Of a stretch of 62,000 nt of DNA, positions 44,450-54,878 are shown in pieces. The position numbers and the translations under genes were made by a program. Origin of the DNA: Branchiostoma floridae (taxonomy: Eukaryota; Chordata; Leptocardii; Amphioxiformes; Branchiostomatidae); NCBI RefSeq assembly GCF_000003815.2, contig NC_049992.1:21611232-21673231 (forward strand), written 5' to 3'. Positions within the stretch are counted from its first letter, which is position 1; each line of letters opens with the position of its first letter. Under the pieces are notes generated by a model that worked only from the letters and a program-made list of their open reading frames with translations, was not told the DNA's origin and ran no database searches.

Positions 44450-45525
44450 TGTATCCATAAAGGTGAGATCAGGGTGGTTTCCTTCGACATCCTTCAAGTT
44501 ACTTACTATCATGCTTTTGCACTTTGTGGCCCCAAAAAGAACATTCCAGTCTTTTGCCCAATTCTGGATCCCCATGAGGTCTGTGTTGAGTGATTGGGCG
44601 GCTAGGGTTCTTTCTTGTCTTTTCCTTATGATGTTCATAAGAGATGTGTCGTCAGCATGGCAGTGTTTCTTATCTTTTCGGTGATGTCGTCTATGAAGAT
44701 GAGGAACAGGAGAGGGCGTAGGATGGAGCCTTGGGGAACTCCAGCGTTGATGACTTTGGAGGTGGAAGTTTTCCCACTGATTACTACTTTCAGTTCTCTA
44801 TTTGACAGGTAATCCTCAATCCATTTTAGTAAGCTTCCTTTGACACGAATGGCGTTCAGTTTAGCAATGAGCCCCCTATGCCATACTCGGTCAAAAGCCC
44901 TGCTTATATCCAGGCAGATCAATCTGCTCTCTTGTCGTCTGTCCTTGGTGTCATGTAGAAGTTGGCTTACAAAGGTCAGCGCATCTGTTGTCGAGTGACC
45001 TGCCCTAAATCCAAATTGGTTGTTGCTTATGAGTCTGTTCTTATTGATGTGTGACCAGAGAGCTTTGTTTATGAGAGCTTCCATTACCTTGCTGATTATG
45101 CTCAGCAGGGAGATAGGTCTATAGGTGTTTGGATCTTGTTTGTTGTTCTTCTTGTGGACTGGAATAACATTAGCAATTTTCCACTGTTTCGGCATGTGGT
45201 GCTTGTCTAGTAGAAGCTGGAAGAGTCTGGCTAGAGGCCCGGCTAGCTCAGGTGCAGCTTGTTTAAGTACTCTGGTGGGTATGGAGTCTGGACCAGTAGC
45301 CTTGTTGGTGTCGAGCGTAGACAGCTCTTCGTGCACTTGATCCGGGCAGAAGGTTACTTCCTCTAGGCTGGATGTAGTTCTGGTCGTTACCAGAGGGACT
45401 TCTTTCTCATTTTCTTCTTGTGATATGGTGGATTTGTCGGCGAATATGCTAGCAAAGCACTCAGCTTTCTCCTCAGGGTGTATGTAAGTCTGGTTGCCAG
45501 AAGTCAGTAAAGGAATATCCCATTT
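44450..45525 (-). mobile_element. LINE-A, endonuclease-RT linker and RT domain, frameshifted
   Basis: From 45525: IHPEEKAECFASIFADKST, NKATGPDSIPTRVLKQAAPE, RPISLLSIISKVMEALI, NNQFGFRAGHSTTDAL, DISRAFDRVWHRGL, GVPQGSILRPLLF, i.e. RT motifs 1-4 in order. A frameshift near 44665 precedes HADD (44648-44659), the active site with Tyr/Phe replaced by His. The frame ends at HPDLTFMDTIL where LINE-B interrupts. 5'-truncated at ~45525. Confidence 0.85.
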
Positions 45526-46211
45526 TTAATGTGTCTGTGTTATGGCGGAATTATGGTACTTGATGTTATATAATCATTAATGTGCAAGAGAGAAAGTTAG
45601 CCAACACTCCCAAAGATGCAACACAAATGCCATCAACATGTGAGGTGAGGTGGGGTCCCTGTGGCACAGCTCTCACACGTTCTGTGAGATTTAGAGACAC
45701 GAAAACTGGCACGGCGTGTTCCTGATGGCAGTAACCCCACCAGCCGGAGGCACGCAGGCCGTGTCCACACATTAGGCCACAGCAAGTAAATTTTATGGAT
45801 GACACCAGTGCGCGCATTTATTTTCGCCTGATGTCAGAAAAAAAAAACAAGATCTTTTTTTCTTCGGAGATGGTCAACATGACGCGAAAGTATCAAAATG
45901 GGAAAATATGTTGTGTTGTAGGCTAATGGTTGTACTTGTAGAAGTGACACTAGCCAGGTAGCCATGACTGTAGTTATAGAAGTGAAAGTAAAAATGTAGT
46001 TAGATAGTTGGGAAAGTGGCCCCAATATGGAAGCCACGAGTGTTGTTGCCAAGTTGGTAAGTGATACCAGTCTACCACACTAGTGTCACCTTTACTACAC
46101 TAGTTCACGTCTTGAATACAGAAATTAATGCCTTGTAGGCTGTATACCATGATGATTCGTCGCTTAAATTTTTTCACGTTTACTGGGTATATATTGAAAA
46201 TTTAGCCATTT
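45526..46211. other. No gene seen
   Basis: Unassigned sequence between two LINEs. Minus-strand frames lack recognisable motifs. Confidence 0.3.
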
Positions 46212-46684
46212 AGTAACCGTTTAGTAAACTTACCTGAGAACTCTCTGCTTCGCGATGCATACAACACTGTACTTGCTGGCGACCATGACTGGATTGATCA
46301 TGTTAAGGACATTCTCTGTTATCACAGCCTTGGGCAAATATGGACAAAACCTGAGGTTTATAAAGCAGATTATATTGCCAACCAACTGCGCCTCCGGCTA
46401 CAAGACATATACATACAGGAGTGGTTCAGTTCTATTTAAAACAATTCAAACTGTCTTTTCTTTGCAAATCAAAAGAATGTTACGAACAAGAAACATATCT
46501 GTATGATACAGATAGCTTTGAAATTCGCAAAGCAATTACTCAGTTAAGAATCAGTAGCCATAAATTGAATATTGAAATAGGCAGATACTACAATATAGCC
46601 CCTGATCAAAGGTTCTGTTCATTCTGCCCAAATCATATTGAAGATGAATTTCACTTTATAATGGAATGTTCTAGATACGCTAGT
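46212..46684 (+). mobile_element. LINE-E C-terminal part, upstream of element H11
   Basis: SLLRDAYNTVLAGDHDWIDH..KADYIANQLRLRLQDIYIQEWF is followed by a frameshift near 46445 and then SFEIRKAITQLRISSHKLNI, IEIGRYYNIAPDQRFCSFCP and IEDEFHFIMECSRYA, the C-terminal zinc-binding module C-x2-C..H..C of several invertebrate LINEs. The frame is broken by H11 and resumes at 49020. Confidence 0.8.
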
Positions 46685-49019
46685 TACCTGCATGTATGCA
46701 GGTATGGTTTTCAGGGGCGTGGGAACTTTTGGAAGCTGGGGATTTAGGGCGCTGTATCTCAAGAACGGATGGTGCGAGCACGACGATTTTTAGTACGTGA
46801 GTTGGGGGTGGTAGCCTGACACTCAGGTTTGATTTTGGGCTTCCTGGTGCTTAAACTTGATATTGAAGGTGGCATTTTTGGTGTTTTTTGGGCACTTTTG
46901 GCGCTGTAAGTCCAGAACGATACGCGCCATTGCGACGATTTTTGGTGCATGGGTGGGGAGTTGTTGCTTGTTGCCTAGGATTGACTTTGGGCCTTGTCGC
47001 GTTTGAACTTGACGCGGCAGGTCGAATTTTGTGTCCGGGAGGGGGTTTTCCGGAGTTATATCTTCTGAACGGTTGGTGCGGGCGCGATGATATTTGGCAC
47101 ATGTGTTGGTGGTGGCTGAATAATTCTCAATTTTGATTTTGGCGCCCTTGGTGCTTGAACTTGACATTCCAGGTTACCTTTTGTGCGGGCACGGCGCGTG
47201 CGCTGTATCTCCGGAACGCAAGGTGCCATTGTGTTGCTATTTGTTACGTGGATTGTTGCTGGTGTCCTGGTGGTCAGGTTTGATTTTGGGCCTCCTAGTG
47301 CTTGAACTTGACACTGTAGGCTGATGCTGTTTTTTAATAGGTTGGGGCAGGTCTACTCATATNNNNNNNNNNNNNNNNNNNNNNNNNNNNNNNNNNNNNN
47401 NNNNNNNNNNNNNNNNNNNNNNNNNNNNNNNNNNNNNNNNNNNNNNNNNNNNNNNNNNNNNNNNNNNNNNNNNNNNNNNNNNNNNNNNNNNNNNNNNNNN
47501 NNNNNNNNNNNNNNNNNNNNNNNNNNNNNNNNNNNNNNNNNNNNNNNNNNNNNNNNNNNNNNNNNNNNNNNNNNNNNNNNNNNNNNNNNNNNNNNNNNNN
47601 NNNNNNNNNNNNNNNNNNNNNNNNNNNNNNNNNNNNNNNNNNNNNNNNNNNNNNNNNNNNNNNNNNNNNNNNNNNNNNNNNNNNNNNNNTTTAATCTGAT
47701 GCTGTATTGATGGGTCAGGTATAAGTTATGGTGCTGAAGGCTAAAGTGTTGCTTTCAGTCCTGTACAAGCCTCTATACTTGTGATACGAGGTTATGAGCG
47801 TGTTTGGTCATCATGGGGAAACGCAAGAAGAGACGAGTTTCTAAGGTGGAGGAGAAGGAGATACTAGTGTGTTAGCGTAAGAGAGTGGTATGTGTATGTT
47901 TTTTTGTAGATTATGTATGTCCTTGTATTTGTTGTCTATTCTACTGATAGTCACATGCGATGATGTATTGCGATGTTGTATGGTTGTGTGTGTTTGTACC
48001 TTGTTTTGGTGTAAATGTTTATCATAGGATTTGGTATTTATGTTGGGTAAATGGTTGGGATGTCATGTGATATCTGGAATGAAGGGTGGCTTTAAATTGT
48101 GCCAGTAGAAGTCATGACTAGGACCTACACTGTATTTATATGGTTGTGTGTCCAGTGTTACAGATGATCAGGTGTTTTGCGCTAAAGGTTACCAGTTCTT
48201 CATTGTGTCATTTTGATACTATTACTGATATACAATACTGCCATGTGCCTGACAACTATATGTTACAAACTGTTTTCTTACTATGCACAGAATGTTACTG
48301 GCCTTTTGACTTCAATACCTTCATTTTATAATGTCTTTGTTACAACATGAACATAGCGACCACATTGATACTCACCACACAAGACTTAGTTTGGTTGCCA
48401 AACCCCATATTTTTACATAACCTTGCAATGTAATTCAAAGTTCTTTTGATGTTTCTATGCCTCTGAGGTGTGCTCTATAAGAATCTGGATTATGCCATTC
48501 TGTCATCATTAGGCAATACGCACAATATGCAAAGTAGGGCGGCCATTAAGAAAAGTCTTCTTTTTGTCAATATCTCAGTAACTTCACATGGTATCAAATT
48601 TTTCCCCATGTTTCGAAGGATAAATAACCAGATTAACCCATGTTTGTAATGATCACACCACCATTTTGGCAGTTTTACAGAAAATCTTATTTTTGTCAAT
48701 ATCACTGTAACCACACCTGCTACAAAAATAATTATTCTGGTGTCTCCATGTTTTGAGGGGTAAAAAATCAGATTAAACCATTGTAGTAATGATCGAACCA
48801 CTATTTCGCACACACACACCAAAACCATAACAAACCATGACCCATTCAAACAAGGTAAGTGTATGGTTACAACAACCATACCGCTACACATAGCTGGCCA
48901 TTCACACAAAGATACACAGCCCCCCCCCCCCCCACACACACACACACACACACAAATACACAACATCTCAACAGACACCAATTACATTTCATGCAGGCCT
49001 GAGGTCTACGAACTCTTGT
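46685..49019 (+). mobile_element. Helentron-like element H11, ACCTGCATG subfamily, inserted in LINE-E
   Basis: 5' TACCTGCATGTATGCAGGTA, four ~155-bp modules as in H3, a 327-N gap (47363-47689), an exon-like segment at 47813-47887, two ~125-bp modules with CTTTTTGTCAATATC (48560-48790), a (CA)n tract near 48930, and 3' CATGCAGGCCTGAGGTC..GAACTCTTGT at 49019. Removing it restores the LINE-E frame exactly, with one T gained at each end. Confidence 0.85.
47813..47887 (+). pseudogene. Exon-like start segment carried by H11, with an internal stop
   Basis: ATGGGGAAACGCAAGAAGAG opens a Lys/Arg-rich frame (MGKRKKRRVSKVEEKE..) that aligns with 26505-26588 over ATG, VEE, a Cys and the GTATGTGTATG donor. 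Codon 21 is TAG. It supports a once-coding first exon in this subfamily. Confidence 0.4.
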
Positions 49020-49193
49020 TTACGTAATGAATTATTCACATTTCTCGAATCAAGTACAGCAGATTTCGAAAGATTTGATGCTACAAACAGATTTGCATAT
49101 ATCTTTAGATGTCAAAACTGCCATAATGCAAAAATAGGCAAATATATCAAGGACTGCACTGCTATTAGAAAGAATGTCGAAACTAATGATTAG
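49020..49193 (+). mobile_element. LINE-E C-terminal part, downstream of element H11
   Basis: The frame LRNELFTFLESSTADFERFD..YIFRCQNCHNAKIGKYIKDC continues directly from CSRYA-S at 46684, ending at TAG 49191-49193. Confidence 0.8.
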
Positions 49194-49275
49194 CCTACTC
49201 CATGGTAATACTAAATTTATATCAATGAATTATGTTACCCTTATTGTTATGTTATTTTTAGTATGGTTTATTTTA

Positions 49276-49540
49276 CCTTTTTATGCACAGGGGAATTTTT
49301 TGGCTAAGTTCAATTTAGGACTGGGTTTCTTATTCAAAAGGTCATGTTTTCAGTGGGAGTATTTCTGGATTGGTTTATTTTGCAAATTCACATGGGGTGC
49401 ACCGGAAGAGTCAGTTCTTGCATGAGGAATTTTTTAAGATTCATTATTGGACTTAAGTGTGATTAGTAGAAGTGACATTTAAGCAGAAGTATTCCTTCTT
49501 TGCACATGGGTGACTTTGGAACAGTCTATTGTTGCATGGG
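49276..49540 (+). repeat. Dispersed 'TTTCTGGA-TGG-TTATTTTGCAAATTCACATGGGG' repeat, copy 1
   Basis: CAGTGGGAGTATTTCTGGAT, TTTTGCAAATTCACATGGGG and TCTTGCATG motifs are shared with 57560-57975, 59338-59435 and 59850-59880. Each copy abuts a LINE end. Confidence 0.6.
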
Positions 49541-51020
49541 GAGGAAGATGGCTGAATTATGCTGTATTTGCTCTCAAGCAAATGTCGGCCTTTCTAGTTC
49601 CTTGTCAGTGATCATGCCCACACATTCCATTAATTGGTTAAAAGATCAATATTGGTTTAAAACATCAACATTTATTGATCTCTTGCCTTTTTGTGAGGAA
49701 CAAATTGGTCTCACCTTGTCCACGAGCAAGAGGTCATGAGAGGTTTGGCTTTTAGGCGACAAATACGCGCAACCCTCTGTCTACCCTCTGGCGATCGCGA
49801 AGTACGCGCGGAGTTCGTCGACAGTGTTGGTCCACTGTTCGTTTCGTTCTTTGAAAAGAGGTCGGGAATTTTCCCGGAACAGTAAACTTGTTGAAAATTT
49901 AAATAACTCGTCTATCAGCACCAATGGAAGAATAGCGCTTCAGTGAGCTAAATTAGTGACCTTTCTGCATGTCTTTACCCGGTATTTCACTTTTCTCACA
50001 AAATGAAAACTAGCCAAAATCATCATGCAAGGAAGAAAAAGGCCTAGGCAATGAAACGGATGTTAGGATGATAAGAAAATGTGACGTCATGACATCACGT
50101 GAAACACTAAAAAGAACAAAAAAAACCAGGCAGATTGGGATACATGGTCGCCACATCTTCTGAGGTGTCCCAATGGTCAAACCGTTGGTCAAACAGTTTG
50201 ACTAAGGGATAGATGGAATGAGATGGGACCGTGAAGACTTTGTAATGCCCATATCTTCGTGATAGAAAATATCTGGATTACGAGCGTAGCCCCTTGATCA
50301 TCTTCTGTAGAGACGGACGTTAGGAGAAAAGCGGCTCTTTGTGTGTATATTTCAGGCTCATGGGCCTTTTAACTGTGACTGCATTTTTCTCGGATTTAGT
50401 CCCTTGAGAGTATTGAATCTAAGAATTCAAATGCACACTGTAACGAGACTTAGGTGCTGATGACGATAAGTTTGCAGATTAAGGCCAGGATGTTTCACCA
50501 CATGTGAGCACCATGGACCCGTTTATTGTTGAGTGATAGTACATCCCAGCACTTCAATCGTCTTGCCAGGCGCAGGGAAGTTGAAACATTTCAATCAGTT
50601 CCCCGAATCATCAATGATTACTTGTTCAGTCATCCGTCCCCGATGTGTATTGCTGCAGGTTACCCCCAGGGCTCTGCTTCAATTGAGCGTACACAGGCGT
50701 ACGGAATTTAAATGCACCAAGCTGATTTGATGTTCTGACTTTAATCTTCATTGTATAATACTCGATTGAGGCGAAGTGGAAGACCCTCCCATTCGTTACA
50801 GATACGATGCAGACAAAAGCAATATAGGCATACGCATGCATATTATATGTCAGTTTGAGTTTGGTGAGGTGAGTTTTAAAGATTACCATAGTGGATTGAA
50901 AAGTGTTACTGTTAAAGGCTAGAGCCACGTTTGTGAGATTTGACACCCAGTTCAATATCGACGTCCCCTGCTCTTGGTCCACATCTTGTGGGTGTGCCTC
51001 TTGCACTGCTTTAAGGCTAC
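49541..51020. other. No gene seen
   Basis: About 1.5 kb. CpG-containing near 49760-49830. No exon with paired splice sites recognised. Confidence 0.3.
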
Positions 51021-51297
51021 ATTAGTATTGTAATTAGCTTTTTACTCTGTATATAATGATATTCGATAATTTTGTATATAATCAATTCTGTGTACAATTG
51101 TCACCGAATTGTATATTCATGTCTACTGACTTTTGATGTCTAATGTTTATTGTTTGATTTTGGTTTCGTATTGTTTTCTATTATCATTTCAGGTTTGGGA
51201 GGACAACTTGTAAAGGTGTTGATACACCTGTTTTGTCCTCCCTTCCACTTGTTTTTGCATGTGGTAAATTCAAATAAAGAAAGAAATAAAGAAATAA
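51021..51297 (+). mobile_element. LINE 3' UTR with stem-loop and (AAATAAAG)n tail
   Basis: GGGAGGACAA (51197-51206) pairs perfectly with TTGTCCTCCC (51234-51243). Between them AGGTGT/ACACCT forms a smaller hairpin. It ends CAAATAAAGAAAGAAATAAAG, a typical LINE tail. The coding part is missing. Confidence 0.65.
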
Positions 51298-51424
51298 AGA
51301 GGTTGCAGGCCCCCATATGAGTGGTGAATCCTCGTATCCCCGATAACAGGGCTAAGTTTGCTCGTTTTAATTCCAGTGCCTCTCGGTTGTTTTGTACTGC
51401 TGTTTTGATTTATCGTATTTTGCA

Positions 51425-51780
51425 CATATTAAAATGATATCGAAGACTAATTTGGGCTAGGATTGTTCTTAGCGGAGGAATATGTAAATGGCCGGTTTGT
51501 CGAGTTTCTTAAGAGTGAAATCGAGACTTCAAATTTAGAAAACCATCAAATGGAAGAGAATTATTTAAAAAATGTATTATAAAAATGGTGACCCGAAGTC
51601 TATTTATATAGCAAATGTCCAAACCCTAAGTCTCTCAAATAAAGGCGCTGAATGGGTGAAGAAATAGGAACCAGTTGCGGTACGAACACCAGGGGCTACA
51701 GTGTAGTTTTGTATGTACATCCCCAGACAATATTTCCGTAGGTCAAATATGGATATATCAAGCTATCATATACATGTATG
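51425..51780 (-). mobile_element. LINE-C, C-terminal part (after an internal deletion)
   Basis: Broken frames read DSLIYPYLTYGNIVWGCTY, FFTHSAPLFERLRV, LPFDGFLNLKSRFH and LRTILAQISLRYH, each matching the LINE-F protein (58400-58800) in order. The RT active-site region is deleted between this and 51845. Confidence 0.75.
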
Positions 51781-51844
51781 TTTGTTTTTAGTAAGAAGAA
51801 GACGCTAAGTTTTAAACAATACCGATGGTTTCCTTTAATATTTC

Positions 51845-52059
51845 TAGGACCTTAGATATTCAGGGCAGAACAGATATGGGTCGATAGTTATTAACATTAA
51901 GCGGGTCACTACTTTTGAAAATGGGAGTTACTTTTGAGACTTTTAGTGATTGAGGAACAACTCCATTTGGCAAGGAAAGAGAAAGAAAATGTGTGAGAGG
52001 GGCAACGATACAGGGCAGAGATAACTTCAGAACTTTAGTGTTTATTTCATCATGGCTAC
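51845..52059 (-). mobile_element. LINE-C, first RT motifs, downstream of the nested LINE-D
   Basis: HDEINTKVLKLSLPCIVAPL, VSKVTPIFKSSDPLNVNNYR and RPISVLP are RT motifs 1-2. One stop follows, then ISKVLEIL before the deletion joint. Confidence 0.8.
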
Positions 52060-53190
52060 CCCAAGGCAGCGTCCTTGCTCCGCTGCTCTTCAACATCTAC
52101 ACTAATGACCAACCAGGACATCCCGACACCAGGAGATTCCTGTTTGCTGACGACCTCAGCATTGGTGCACAGGGTAGGACTTTCAAGGAAGTAGAGAACA
52201 CCCTTGCCCTTGTAGGCCTCACCCCTTACTACGAAGCAAACCACCTGCGAGCTAACCCAGACAAAACACAGGTTAGTGTCTTCCACCTGAAAAACCGGGA
52301 AGCAGACCGCCAACTGAAGGTATGCTGGCAGGGCAAGTGGCTGACTAGTACCAACAAGCCAGTCTACCTCGGCACCACCTTAGACAGGACCCTGTCGTAC
52401 AAAACCCACATCCTGAACACCAGAATGAAAGTGGATGCCAGGAATAACATCCTTAAGAAGCTTACAAACACCAAATGGGGTGCAGATGCTAGTACCGTGC
52501 GAGCTACAGCTCTTGGACTGTGTTTTTCTACTGCAGAGTATGCGGCTCCCGTGTGGTGCAGGTCAGCGCACACCGCAAAGCTGGACACGGCCTTGAACTC
52601 AGCTTGTAGAGCCGTCTCCGGATGCCTACGTGCCACCAGAGTTGAGGACCTATACCTGCTGTGTGGTATTGCTCCCCCACACATCAGAACAGCCGTGGCA
52701 GCACAACGAGAAAAACTGAAACAAGAGACTGACCCTCACCATGTACTCCACCTGCACACTCCTGTGCCAAAGAGACTTAAGTCCAGACATAGTTTCATGC
52801 ACTCAGTTGAAGCACTCAGCAGCAGTGCAGAGTCTCAGAGGATGGCCATGTGGTCCCACCACCTCCAGACTGCACCACACAGACGTAACCTCGCCCCGAA
52901 GGAATCTCTTCCTCCAGGAGCAGAGGAGGCATGGCCAACTTGGTCATGTCTCAACCGCCTTAGAACAGGCACAGGAAGATGCAAGACCCTCATGGCAAAG
53001 TGGGGTCTTAGCCCAGATGGACAGACTGCTTGTGACTGTGGACAGGAGCAGACTATGAAACACCTTCTTGTCTGCCCCCTCCTGTCCGAACCATGCACCA
53101 AAGAAGATCTGGAAGCTCTGACCCCCAGAGGAAGGGAGTGTGTGGAGTATTGGAGCAGGAAAGTGTAGTGATGACACGACGAAGAAGAAG
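52060..53190 (+). mobile_element. LINE-D, 5'-truncated but intact frame, with 11-bp target duplication
   Basis: 1131 bp flanked by ATCATGGCTAC on both sides (52049-52059, 53191-53201). The frame is open from the first base: PQGSVLAPLLFNIYTND, RFLFADDLSI (active site FADD, 52143-52154), VYLGTTLDRTLSYKTH, LTNTKWGADASTVRATAL, STAEYAAPVWCRSAHT, then a C-terminal CDCGQEQTMKHLLVCP zinc knuckle and a stop. The 3' tail is a short (GAA)n. It inserted antisense into LINE-C. Exact duplication and an open frame indicate a young insertion. Lineage is Jockey-like by general pattern; the clade is not decided. Confidence 0.9.
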
Positions 53191-53620
53191 ATCATGGCTA
53201 CGGGCTGAATCCTTAAGTTTTTGACAATATCTGAGATTTCGGAATTAGTTGGTGGTACAAAAGTCGATAAGGTGGAGCCTACTTGAATATAAGTGACATA
53301 GCTAAGTGACATAGCTAAGTGGGTCTTGTGATTCTTTTTGTGTTTTACTTTCTAGAGAAGGCCCGATATTGACAAGGAAATTGTTGAATTCATCACGTAT
53401 TTAATCTTTATTTTCAGTAGTTTCATTACCGATTTGAATTTCGTTTGGACCAGGTGTTTTACTTTGGTGACGATTTAGTACTTCATTAATCATTTTACAT
53501 GTCTGCTTGATTTTACTAGTTTCGTCTGTACACTTTCTGTCGCAGTATTTTTTCCACGTAGATTTCAGGAGATGGTTAAGTTTCTTTCGATATTTTTATA
53601 CGCACTGTAGTTAAGTATTT
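53191..53620 (-). mobile_element. LINE-C, region before the RT domain
   Basis: Frames read YRKKLNHLLKSTWKKYCDRK, MINEVLNRHQSKTPGPNEIQ, RDEFNNFLVNIGPSLES and FVPPTNSEISDIVKNL, the standard endonuclease-RT linker. At least one stop is present. It joins 52059 once LINE-D is removed. Confidence 0.75.
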
Positions 53621-53689
53621 AGCTTGTTTTTCTGCGTATTGACTTCAACAGTCCACCGGACAATCAGGTTTTTTTTCACTCCGCGTACC

Positions 53690-53990
53690 GTAGATACGCT
53701 ACGCAGTGAAAATATGGTGTTCGTATTATTTCTTCTTTCTTCTTCTTTCTTTCTTTTTTTCTTTCTCCTGTCGTGATCTTTAAAGTGATTCCTCTCCGTC
53801 GTTCCTGAACCGAATAACCTGAAATTTAGCACAAGGGTACAGTGGGGCAATACACAGACCCGTTTTTTGATACTTTTTGTACCTTTACAATGATTTTATG
53901 GACGTTTTTACGTCATTTTCTGACCATTACTGCATATTCTTGCCTCCCGTGCCCAGGTATTCAGTCCAAATTACCTGAAAGTTGATATGA
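53690..53990 (+). repeat. Dispersed repeat Q, copy 1
   Basis: A TTCTTCTTTC tract, then GTCGTTCCTGAACCGAATAA, CCTGAAATTTAGCACAAGGG and AATGATTTTATGGACG. Homologous to 56735-57250. Confidence 0.65.
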
Positions 53991-54105
53991 TACTGCGTGA
54001 GATGCTCATTAAAGATTAAAAGGACCACGTTATCAGTTTTGGCCAAAAATCACTTCATAATGATTTATAAGCTAATTTGGCGGGGTATCCACGTAACGGT
54101 TATAT

Positions 54106-54246
54106 TTTCACCGTGCCCGCGGGTTTCGCGCGTGTCACCATATGTGGTCACGTTTCACCGTGCCCGCGGGTGTCGCGCGTGTCACCATATGTGGTCACGT
54201 TTCACCGTACCCGCGGGTGTCGCGCGTGTCACCATATATGGTCACG
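54106..54246. repeat. 47-bp CpG-rich minisatellite, three copies
   Basis: Units start at 54106, 54153 and 54200. Each has CACCGTGCCCGCGGGTGTCG then CGCGTGTCACCATATGTGGT, ending CACG. It contains the palindrome ACCATATGGT-like ACCATATGTGGT. Confidence 0.9.
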
Positions 54247-54341
54247 TTCCCACGCGTGACGTATGTGGTCCTTTTGGTCCACCTGTAAATGTAATTATCA
54301 CGTAACCAATACGTGCGGCACTTAGCGGGAGCGATGACCTG

Positions 54342-54767
54342 ATTGTATAATTCCATTGTTTGCAATAACTGGACTTCAATAAATGTAACACTTGTTAATT
54401 ATGATAGGTGGAACATAAGCAGAAACCAAATATGGTAATGAGGAACTAATTTGCATAATTCGACCGTTGTTCCCTTCTTGAGGTATCCTCTTCAGAAGTT
54501 TTTGACAAAAATGCCCGGCTATGCCAAACCTAGTTGCTAGGGGGCCCAACCCTATGTCACTTATTCCTGAGCACAAGAGCTATCTAACACTCAAAAATCG
54601 TGACCATAGCTTGTTCAGAACACCGAGATAGCAAAACCGGAAATTGAGCTGCAGTACCAAGGGAAGCCGCTAGGGGGCCCAAAATCTAATCATTTCCAGC
54701 TTTTATCACACCCTACCAACACACAAAGTATGAAACCAATCCATTATGCCGTTCTTGAGTTATCTTG

Positions 54768-54819
<52 letters not shown>

Positions 54820-54878
54820 TACACACACACAGACAAACGCAGGGTAAAATATAACCTCCATGACATTTCATGGAGGTA
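54342..54878 (-). mobile_element. Helentron-like element H12, ACCTCCATGA subfamily, rearranged
   Basis: 5' end at 54878 on the minus strand (TACCTCCATGAAATGTCATG), GGTTATATTTTACCC, then the (TG)n repeat (54772-54830), then the body. An internal deletion joins TTTGCATAATT to CGACCGTTGTTCCC near 54458. The 3' end is missing. Confidence 0.75.

Noticed and set aside
48490-48981. 163-codon minus frame with Cys/Val/Gly runs
   Set aside because: Its N terminus is a (CA)n/(C)n tract and the rest is a module duplication of H11.
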